A stretch of DNA of 64,000 nucleotides, taken from contig JACJXF010000007.1 of NCBI GenBank assembly GCA_020636775.1, forward strand, positions 36,466 to 100,465. Direction: 5' to 3'. Positions within the stretch are counted from its first letter, which is position 1. Each line of letters begins with the position of its first letter. Both the position numbers and the translations under genes were made by a program. Shown here piece by piece: positions 8,504 to 15,565 of this stretch. The notes under the pieces were generated by a model. It saw only the letters and a list, made by a program, of their open reading frames with translations, did not search any database and was not told the origin of the DNA. This DNA comes from Bacteroidales bacterium (GTDB lineage Bacteria > Bacteroidota > Bacteroidia > Bacteroidales > GCA-2748055).

Positions 8504-10401
8504 TCTTTATTTTTAAAAGGATCTTCCAGAAAAACCCTGATAAACAGACTCAGGAAAAGGAAAGCCAGGATCAGAATGTAGATTCTTTGACTCTCAATAG
8601 ATTCTCTGTTTTTACTGATCAGGTAAGGCATTATAGCGGATTCAAAATCTCCCCCGTCAGGCTGAATTCTTAGCATTTCATCAAAAGAATCCGGACCCGG
8701 AATAGCTGCATTATCCCACCGGCCTTCAATCTTTCCGTTTTTCAGATGAAAGAGGGAAACGCCATTTCCGGCAACAGATTTAATAAAGGAGGTATCCCCC
8801 GAGCAGAAGTTTATGGGGGTTATGTAGGAGTCGGTAAACCCATATATTTGCGGAGAACTTAAGCCACTCATTCCATAAAAAAACACCGGACCAGTGTTAT
8901 TTGAGGCTCCCATAACAGACAATTTGTTAAGCCGGTTCAGAATGTCAGGATCAAGATTATGGGGTTCGTTTGCGACAACAAGAAAGACATCTCCCCTTTC
9001 CTGTAAAACGCTCTCTGAAAGGTCCCGACCTTCGGGTGTTATAATTTTAAAATCCTTAAGCGGGGAAATATAGCCCGAACTGACTTTCTCAGAATGAGAA
9101 CTTACAAAAACCCAGTCGTCTCCCTGAGGGAAATTTTCCATTGAAAAACTTCTTGTACTGTCGTTCAGAATATTTTTATATACCAGGCTGGTGGAATATT
9201 TATCCGGACGGGCACCAATGGGTGGTACAGACAAAGCTGAAAGATCAACTCCCACAGCCATGGGGAATTCATGCACCATTGAAACCAGTGACTCTTTTAT
9301 TTCAGATAAATCAGGAAAGTCGTTATAATGCCACTTTGCAAGTATGGTGCCATCCTTAATAAGCAATAAGCCCGGGTTTGAACGTATTATTGTTTTCAAA
9401 GCTATTTCATCGGCTCCCCCAAAATCGTAGCTGAGATTCAGACTTTCCCGTGTATTCTTAACATCCTCATCAATGGAGGCAGAAACAGCATAGAAGCTAA
9501 GACCAGAGTATACCGATGCAAGCTTATTATATGCATCCGCAGTAAGCAATGCATTTTTATCGGCCTTTGGCAGGTTGTAGGAAATCAATAAAAACACAAA
9601 TCCTTTATCGTTTTTAATAGTTTCAGTAAGGTCTTCCCCATTAGGTGCTGAAATGGAGAAATCGTGAATGGGAGCTTCGTATCCTTTTGAAAGTAAAACC
9701 GATTTTGAATCAACGAATTCCCAGGCAGAATCGTCGGGAAAATTATTGATTGTGAATTCGCTCGTTTTTCCGTCAATCGTATTCCTGTAAAATAATCGGG
9801 TTTCGTAAACATCTGCCGGGGCTCCTTCAGGAATACTTGTTGCTGCCGGGATGTTTGTACCTGTTTTATAGGGTCTGAAATCGATGATCGGCAGATGATT
9901 TTTGCAATGTGAAGATATGCCAATGACCAGGAGAAAAAAAACTCCCAGTACGCTCCATTCAAATATTGCTCCCCTTACAACTGCAAACTTGTGTCTTCCG
10001 ATAAAGATCAGAATAGCGAAAACCATCAGGATTATATTTTTCCCAAAGGTCTGCCAGTTTGTAAGAATCAGGGCATCACCGAAACATCCGCAGTCGGTAA
10101 CCGGATTATATAAGGCGAGGATAAATGTCAGTATAGTGAAGAAAGACATAAAGACCAGGACCAGCCATGATATGGTTTTCATCCTGTAGCCCAAAAGAAG
10201 ACTGATACCCAGAACCAATTCAAAGGCCGATAAAAGGAAAGCAAGCGGAAGTGCTAGAGGTACGAAGAAATCCAGGCTGAATGCCGTAAAATAATCACTG
10301 AATTTATAGGTTGAACCCAGAGGATCAATGGCTTTTACAAATCCGGAAAAAACGAATAAAGCCCCAACGAGTATTCTGCTTATAGTCCTTATTACTTTCA
10401 T
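8500..10401 (-). CDS. DoxX-family membrane protein with two thioredoxin-like domains (BT_3928-like)
   Basis: A 633-residue protein. Residues 1-140 hold four hydrophobic segments of the DoxX/MauE type, including the family's DCGCFGDA at 103-110, and a fifth TM lies at about 150-165. Two related soluble domains follow: 199-365 (from YETRLFYRNT) and 402-563 (from YSTSLVYKNI). Each has the pattern 'ENFP-x-D-x-W-x-FV', 'SxGY-x-x-P-x-x-DF', 'G-x-DL', then a thioredoxin-like core ending KDG or KNG plus W. Neither has a CxxC. A last TM lies at about 606-622. BT_3928-type relatives near tpiA normally carry one such domain, so this copy looks internally duplicated. The function is unknown; an envelope redox or binding role is plausible. 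Confidence 0.82.
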   Translation of the reverse strand: MKVIRTISRILVGALFVFSGFVKAIDPLGSTYKFSDYFTAFSLDFFVPLALPLAFLLSAFELVLGISLLLGYRMKTISWLVLVFMSFFTILTFILALYNPVTDCGCFGDALILTNWQTFGKNIILMVFAILIFIGRHKFAVVRGAIFEWSVLGVFFLLVIGISSHCKNHLPIIDFRPYKTGTNIPAATSIPEGAPADVYETRLFYRNTIDGKTSEFTINNFPDDSAWEFVDSKSVLLSKGYEAPIHDFSISAPNGEDLTETIKNDKGFVFLLISYNLPKADKNALLTADAYNKLASVYSGLSFYAVSASIDEDVKNTRESLNLSYDFGGADEIALKTIIRSNPGLLLIKDGTILAKWHYNDFPDLSEIKESLVSMVHEFPMAVGVDLSALSVPPIGARPDKYSTSLVYKNILNDSTRSFSMENFPQGDDWVFVSSHSEKVSSGYISPLKDFKIITPEGRDLSESVLQERGDVFLVVANEPHNLDPDILNRLNKLSVMGASNNTGPVFFYGMSGLSSPQIYGFTDSYITPINFCSGDTSFIKSVAGNGVSLFHLKNGKIEGRWDNAAIPGPDSFDEMLRIQPDGGDFESAIMPYLISKNRESIESQRIYILILAFLFLSLFIRVFLEDPFKNKE

Positions 10402-10420
10402 TTACAGCTTTTTACATTTA

Positions 10421-11098
10421 TTAATTAAAAATCCTGGCAATAATCTTATCGAATATTGCCTTCGGGTTTAAAACTGTACCATCTCCTGAGCTGCATTCGA
10501 TTAAAGCAAAATTCTTCTGCTTTGCGCCAAGGTTCAGGTACACTTCCCTTACCCTCTTCTGAAATTCAAGATCATCTTCATGTATATCAATATTTCCCTT
10601 AAGATAGCTGCGGTCATCACCCGTTCTTCCTGCGGAAAGCTGAGATCTTGTAAATTCGAAGGGAACATCCAGAAAAATATTCAGGTCCGGTCTGGGAATT
10701 CCAAAATGCGAATATTCAAGCTGAATAATCCAGTCATTAAGCTTTTGCTGTTCATCTCCTTTAAGCTTGGCGCATTGAAATGCAATGTTTGAAATTACAT
10801 AACGGTCAACCAGGACAAAATATCCTTCTTTGAGCCAATCCTTAATCATGCCGGCAGCTTCGTTCCGGTCGCCAGCATAAAGCAATGCAACAAGATACGG
10901 ATCCACGGTATTGTTTGCCCCCAGCTCTCCTCTTAAAAATCTGGCAATCAGTTCTCCATAAACCGGAGCATCCATGCGCGGAAAATGAAGATATTGATGT
11001 TTTATATCCCTATCATCCAGGTATTTCCGCAGGAGCTTTATTTGAGTAGATTTTCCGGAGCCATCGAGTCCTTCAAGAACAACAAATTTCATCGGCAT
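10421..11098 (-). CDS. tmk: Thymidylate kinase-like protein
   Basis: A P-loop nucleoside monophosphate kinase of about 225 residues. It shows the Walker A motif LEGLDGSGKST, the DRY-type motif VLVDRYVISN and a conserved proline-rich hinge. dTMP kinase phosphorylates dTMP to dTDP for DNA synthesis. The frame extends upstream to a TTG at 11113, but the ATG at 11098 (or 11092) fits the family N-terminus MKFVVLEG better. The segment around FTRSQLSAGRTGDDRSY fits the LID region. This version is a little divergent from classical Tmk, so another (d)NMP kinase activity cannot be excluded. It lies 19 bp upstream of the DoxX gene. Confidence 0.8.
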   Translation of the reverse strand: MPMKFVVLEGLDGSGKSTQIKLLRKYLDDRDIKHQYLHFPRMDAPVYGELIARFLRGELGANNTVDPYLVALLYAGDRNEAAGMIKDWLKEGYFVLVDRYVISNIAFQCAKLKGDEQQKLNDWIIQLEYSHFGIPRPDLNIFLDVPFEFTRSQLSAGRTGDDRSYLKGNIDIHEDDLEFQKRVREVYLNLGAKQKNFALIECSSGDGTVLNPKAIFDKIIARIFN

Positions 11099-11195
11099 AA
11101 TGTTATCCCGCAACCACGGGTTATAAAAAATACTATTTTAAGAATGCAGTTCAAACTCCCTGTACCACATGCCTCCTAATTGTTTGACAAATTGT

Positions 11196-11203
11196 TAACT
11201 TTG
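11196..11203 (+). promoter_or_regulatory. Candidate -7 promoter element for folP-cdaA
   Basis: TAACTTTG matches TAnnTTTG and lies 21 bp before the folP ATG in a 126-bp divergent gap with tmk. The upstream -33 element is not convincing. Confidence 0.4.
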
Positions 11204-11224
11204 TAAAATCAATATTAAAAAGGG

Positions 11225-12106
11225 ATGAGGAATTTGTCGCTTAAAGATACATTTTTTCCGGAAAAACACAGCCTCAATTGCGGAGGTAAACTTTTGGATC
11301 TTTCGCGTCCGGCGGTAATGGGGATTCTTAATATCACCTCCGACTCATTTTATGACGGTGGAAAATACCTGGATAAGAAAGCAATTACAGACCGGATAGA
11401 TCAGATTGTAAAAGAAGGTGCTGAAATTATTGATGTTGGTGCTATGTCGACCAGGCCGGGTTCTCAGCCGGTTGATTCCGGAACTGAACTGGAAAGACTC
11501 AGCATTACCCTGGAGCTGATTCGCAAAGCTTATCCTGAAATCCCTGTTTCTGTTGATACTTTCAGACCATCAACGGCACGGAAATTAATTAAAGATTTTG
11601 ACATCGACATAATTAACGATATTACTGCAGGCGGAGAATCAGAGGAGATGTTCAGTCTTATTGCTGAAACAGGGAAGGCTTATATAATTATGCATATGCA
11701 GGGTGAACCCTCCACTATGCAAAAAAGACCTGAATATAAAGATGTTGTGGATGATATCCTGCTGTATCTTTCAGAAAAAAGCATGAAACTTCGAAAATTA
11801 GGAATTGCGGATATCGTGATTGACCCCGGGTTTGGTTTTGGAAAAAGCCTTGATCATAACTATAGTCTTCTTGCACATCTCAATGTCTTTCGGTCAATCG
11901 GACTTCCAATCCTGGCAGGAGTTTCGAGAAAATCTATGATCTCAAAATTTCTTGATACGGGTCCGGAACAGGCACTAAACGGTACCACAGCCCTGCATAT
12001 GTTTGCGCTTGTTCAGGGTGCCAGCATACTCAGGGTTCATGATGTAAAGGAAGCAGTTGAGACCAGGAATTTATTCCGGAAGTTAAGAGAGAGTTCCAAA
12101 TCATAA
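11225..12106 (+). CDS. folP: Dihydropteroate synthase
   Basis: A 293-residue TIM-barrel enzyme that condenses p-aminobenzoate with dihydropterin pyrophosphate in folate synthesis; it is the sulfonamide target. Motifs in order: MGILNITSDSFYDGG (32-46, pyrophosphate loop 1), GAMSTRPGS (loop 2), PVSVDTFRP, INDITAG, HMQGEP, the pterin-site DPGFGFGKS, and GVSRKS near the end. All are intact. The diadenylate cyclase gene follows 43 bp later, an arrangement I recognise from many Bacteroidota. Confidence 0.96.
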   Translation: MRNLSLKDTFFPEKHSLNCGGKLLDLSRPAVMGILNITSDSFYDGGKYLDKKAITDRIDQIVKEGAEIIDVGAMSTRPGSQPVDSGTELERLSITLELIRKAYPEIPVSVDTFRPSTARKLIKDFDIDIINDITAGGESEEMFSLIAETGKAYIIMHMQGEPSTMQKRPEYKDVVDDILLYLSEKSMKLRKLGIADIVIDPGFGFGKSLDHNYSLLAHLNVFRSIGLPILAGVSRKSMISKFLDTGPEQALNGTTALHMFALVQGASILRVHDVKEAVETRNLFRKLRESSKS

Positions 12107-12149
12107 AAATCCAAGGTATTTTTATAAATTTACTGAAAATATAAATTTC

Positions 12150-12935
12150 GTGATTCCACTTTTTCTCCATGTTCGTTTTCTGGATGTTCTGGATATTCTT
12201 CTGGTCGCAATTCTGCTATACCAGTTGTATATGCTTGTGCGTGGAACTGTGGCACTGAATATTATCATTGCCATAATCATAATTTATTTTTTCTGGGGAC
12301 TGGTTAAGATGCTTCGCATGGAATTGCTAAGCAGCATCATCGGACAGGTTATAAGTGTTGGGGTTATTGCACTTATCATTGTGTTTCAGCAGGAAATAAG
12401 GAGATTTCTGATTGTAATCGGGACCCGTTATATAAATAAAAACAAACTTCGGCTTGAAGGAATGTTTAAAATGGATATTGATGCAATGCCCAAGCTTCGG
12501 ATCAAGTCCATTGTTAAGGCTGTAATCAACCTTTCCAACTCCAAAACAGGTGCACTTATTGTGATAAAGAGAAAATCCAACCTTGAGATGTATGCACAGG
12601 CTGGTGACGTTCTCGACGCAAACACTTCCAGCCGTTTGATCATTAGTATATTTAACAAGAATAGTCCTTTGCACGACGGAGCCATCATAATTGATGCCGA
12701 AAAGATTTTTGCTGCCAGGGTTGTTTTACCCGTTACGGATAACCCTGACCTTCCACCCGACTACGGATTGCGTCATCGTGCAGCTCTGGGAACCACCGAG
12801 GTTACCGATGCACTTGTAATAGCTGTTTCGGAGGAAACCGGTAAGATCTCCATTGCGGAAAACAACGAGATTGACCGGGGAATAAGTGCCAAAGATTTAA
12901 TGGCCAGACTGGAAAGTGAATTTCAGAACGTCTGA
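12150..12935 (+). CDS. cdaA: Diadenylate cyclase CdaA (c-di-AMP synthase)
   Basis: A 261-residue membrane-bound cyclase starting at GTG. Three hydrophobic segments occupy residues about 10-90, followed by a DisA_N (DAC) domain. The DAC active-site motifs are present: DGA at 176-178 (in LHDGAII) and RHR at 208-210 (in GLRHRAALG). The enzyme joins two ATP into c-di-AMP, a second messenger for osmolyte and envelope homeostasis. No CdaR-like regulator is next to it. It is downstream of folP on the same strand and probably co-transcribed. Confidence 0.93.
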   Translation: MIPLFLHVRFLDVLDILLVAILLYQLYMLVRGTVALNIIIAIIIIYFFWGLVKMLRMELLSSIIGQVISVGVIALIIVFQQEIRRFLIVIGTRYINKNKLRLEGMFKMDIDAMPKLRIKSIVKAVINLSNSKTGALIVIKRKSNLEMYAQAGDVLDANTSSRLIISIFNKNSPLHDGAIIIDAEKIFAARVVLPVTDNPDLPPDYGLRHRAALGTTEVTDALVIAVSEETGKISIAENNEIDRGISAKDLMARLESEFQNV

Positions 12936-13065
12936 TAAAAGGAATTCCAGATTCAACTTTGCCTTCTTCAACTTTTTTTTCTTAATAAATTTGTTAAACG
13001 GAAATTTGTCCATGCTTTTTCAAAAAAGCCTGAAACAGACATGTCGAAGAAAGGAAATAATCGAT

Positions 13066-13707
13066 CTAACTGGAAGATTTTGAAAAAATACTGGTTTTGT
13101 TTTCATTTCCATTCCAGAGTCTGACGACATTTTTCCTGTGTGTAAATATCAGCAAGACAGCCACCAGCAATGAAAATATTTTAAGAAAGAAATGCGGCGT
13201 AGTAAACACAAATATTATCCATATCGGGAATGATAATCCGGCGAGGATTGATCCAACCGAAGAATAGCGTGTTGCAAAAAAGGCAACAACAAAAACTCCG
13301 GCAGCACAAACAGTAGCCAGTGGATGCAATGCCAGTAAAACACCGAAAACAGTTGCCACGCCCTTACCTCCGCGAAAACCTTCATATATGGGGTAAATAT
13401 GACCCAGTACAGCAGCTATACCCAGTATTATCTGTACATTAACAATTTCATCCGAGCCAGGCTGCAGGAATGAAAACAGCTGAACCAGATTTACAGCAGC
13501 ATATCCCTTAAAAATATCGAACAGAAGAACAAAGCTTCCGGCAATGGGTCCAAATACCCTGAAAGCATTGGAGGCTCCTGCATTTCCACTTCCAAATTCC
13601 CTGATATCGATTCTGAAAAATATCTTACCAATCCATATTGAAGTAGGAATTGCTCCAATCAGATATGATGAAATGAGCATCAGAAAGAGATCAATAAAAT
13701 GTTTCAT
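13066..13707 (-). CDS. plsY: Acyl-phosphate:glycerol-3-phosphate acyltransferase PlsY
   Basis: A 213-residue integral membrane enzyme with about five hydrophobic segments. It transfers an acyl group from acyl-phosphate to glycerol 3-phosphate, the first step of phospholipid synthesis. The three PlsY motifs are visible: GSGNAGASNAFRVFG (motif 1), GHIYPIYEGFRGGKGVAT (motif 2) and a more divergent third segment near the C-terminus. It stands alone between convergent cdaA and the upstream pckA. Confidence 0.93.
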   Translation of the reverse strand: MKHFIDLFLMLISSYLIGAIPTSIWIGKIFFRIDIREFGSGNAGASNAFRVFGPIAGSFVLLFDIFKGYAAVNLVQLFSFLQPGSDEIVNVQIILGIAAVLGHIYPIYEGFRGGKGVATVFGVLLALHPLATVCAAGVFVVAFFATRYSSVGSILAGLSFPIWIIFVFTTPHFFLKIFSLLVAVLLIFTHRKNVVRLWNGNENKTSIFSKSSS

Positions 13708-13747
13708 AGTTCGAAATATAATAGATTAATCCGGAGGTTCAAAAAAC

Positions 13748-13788
13748 AAGGGTCCGAAAAGTAAGGAATTCCTTTATTCAGACCCTCG
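13748..13788 (-). terminator. Rho-independent terminator after pckA
   Basis: The arms AAGGGTCCGAA and TTCAGACCCTC pair around an inner palindrome AAGGAATTCCTT. On the minus strand the stem is followed by CTTGTTTTTT. It lies just past the pckA stop at 13809. Confidence 0.7.
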
Positions 13789-13808
13789 AAAAATAATTCG
13801 TATAAGGA

Positions 13809-15428
13809 TCATAGCTTTGGTCCGGCTACTTCAGCCAACTTTCTCCCTGCCTCATTATGTGTAAATTTTTCAAAATTAGCAATAAATTTCCCTGCCAGAT
13901 CCCGGGCACTCTTGTCCCATTCGGCAGATGACTTCCAGTAATTCCTGGGATTCAGAAGCTTTGAATCCACTCCTTTCACCTGTTTGGGAATACTCAGGTT
14001 GAAAAAAGGAAGAATTTCAAATTCTCCTGATTCCAGCGAACCGTCAAGAATGGCATTGATTATTGACCTGGTACTGGGTATATCAATACGTCTTCCCACT
14101 CCAACCGGACCTCCAATCCATCCGGTGTTTACCAGATAAGCAGATGTGCCGTGCTGTTTCATCTTGCGGGTCAGCTGCTCAGAGTAAACCGTAGGGTCAA
14201 GCATCAGGAAGGCGGCACCAAAACAAGCTGAAAAAGTAGTCTGAGGTTCATTAATACCTCTTTCGGTGCCAGCGACCTTGGCTGTGTATCCACTAATGAA
14301 ATGGTACTCAGTTTGCTCAGGAGTCAGTCTGGAAACGGGAGGTAAAACTCCAAAAGCATCGGCTGTAAGAAAAATGACATTTTTAGCATGGCCGGCCTTA
14401 CTAACAGGTTTTACAATATTATGAATATGGTAAATAGGGTATGAAACCCTTGTGTTACTGGTTTTTGAGCAATCCGCGAAATTAATCGACAAATCGTCAT
14501 TCAGACCAACATTTTCCAGCAAGGCATCTCTTTTAATGGCATGATAAATATCGGGTTCCTTTTCAGGATCAAGATCGATCGTTTTAGCATAGCAACCTCC
14601 CTCGAAATTAAATACACCGTCATCATCCCATCCATGTTCATCGTCGCCGATTAATGCACGAGTAGGCTCGGCGGAAAGGGTTGTTTTACCGGTCCCTGAA
14701 AGTCCGAAGAAAATTGCTGTATCCCCTTTCTTGCCAACATTGGCGCTGCAATGCATTGCAGCCATACCTTTTAAGGGAAGGTAGTAGTTCATAATGCTGA
14801 AGATTCCCTTCTTCATTTCTCCCCCATACCATGTACCGCCAATACACGCCATTTTTTCCTTAAGGTTAAAAACGACAAATACCTCTGAATGCAGTCCGTG
14901 CTCTTTCCACATTGGATCAACAGCTTTGGAAGCATTGAATACAACAAAATCAGGTTCAAAATTCTCCAGTTCTTCCTCAGTGGGTCGTAGAAACATATTT
15001 TTCACAAAATGGGCCTGCCAGGCAACTTCCATAATGAATCTGACCTTCAGTCGGGTATCCGGGTTAGCACCGGCATATCCATCCTCAACATACAATTTCT
15101 TACCTGAGAGCTGGTTTACACTTATTTTCTTTAGATCATTCCATACCTCCTGTGATACCGGTTTATTATCACCGGCAGGCTGGGTTTCTGTTTTCCACCA
15201 GATGTTTTTCTCAGAAGTTTCTTCTTTAACAATAAACTTGTCTTTTGGTGATCTACCCGTAAAGATTCCTGTGTCCACGGCGACAGCGCCAAGCTTAGTA
15301 ACTATTCCTTTTTCATAACCCTTGAGCGATGGATCTGTTTCATGCTTAAACAATTCATCGTATGAGAGATTGTGATAGATTTCTACAGCATCATGGATAC
15401 CATATTGATTTAAATCAATTTTTTTCAT
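13809..15428 (-). CDS. pckA: Phosphoenolpyruvate carboxykinase (ATP)
   Basis: A 539-residue ATP-type PEPCK converting oxaloacetate plus ATP to PEP, CO2 and ADP. In anaerobic Bacteroidota it often runs in the carboxylating direction to fix CO2 and make ATP. The P-loop is GLSGTGKTT (242-250), followed by the metal and substrate segment DDEHGWDDDGVFNFEGGCYAK (about 262-282). The TGRSPKDKF motif at about 57-65 and GGTWYGGEMKKG near 197-208 are also intact. It lies directly downstream of ppdK but is separated by a strong terminator, so the two are independent transcripts of one metabolic node. Confidence 0.97.
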   Translation of the reverse strand: MKKIDLNQYGIHDAVEIYHNLSYDELFKHETDPSLKGYEKGIVTKLGAVAVDTGIFTGRSPKDKFIVKEETSEKNIWWKTETQPAGDNKPVSQEVWNDLKKISVNQLSGKKLYVEDGYAGANPDTRLKVRFIMEVAWQAHFVKNMFLRPTEEELENFEPDFVVFNASKAVDPMWKEHGLHSEVFVVFNLKEKMACIGGTWYGGEMKKGIFSIMNYYLPLKGMAAMHCSANVGKKGDTAIFFGLSGTGKTTLSAEPTRALIGDDEHGWDDDGVFNFEGGCYAKTIDLDPEKEPDIYHAIKRDALLENVGLNDDLSINFADCSKTSNTRVSYPIYHIHNIVKPVSKAGHAKNVIFLTADAFGVLPPVSRLTPEQTEYHFISGYTAKVAGTERGINEPQTTFSACFGAAFLMLDPTVYSEQLTRKMKQHGTSAYLVNTGWIGGPVGVGRRIDIPSTRSIINAILDGSLESGEFEILPFFNLSIPKQVKGVDSKLLNPRNYWKSSAEWDKSARDLAGKFIANFEKFTHNEAGRKLAEVAGPKL

Positions 15429-15463
15429 TACAAAGTTTTTTATGATAAAGAATTTTAAAACAG

Positions 15464-15498
15464 AAAAAGGCAGTAAGACCGCTGCTTACTGCCTTTTT
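15464..15498 (-). terminator. Rho-independent terminator after ppdK
   Basis: A perfect 14-bp inverted repeat (AAAAAGGCAGTAAG and its complement) encloses a 7-nt loop. The minus-strand 3' arm ends in a T-run. It lies 68 bp beyond the ppdK stop and before the pckA start. Confidence 0.85.
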
Positions 15499-15565
15499 AA
15501 AGCATTATATTATAACTGTTGAATTCAAATCAAATCCTTTACAATTATTCCGTCCTGCCCGAATT

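Noticed and set aside
13021..13060. A/T hairpin GCTTTTT-CA-AAAAAGC downstream of cdaA
   Set aside because: Short, almost pure A-T stem with no T-run after it; likely compositional.
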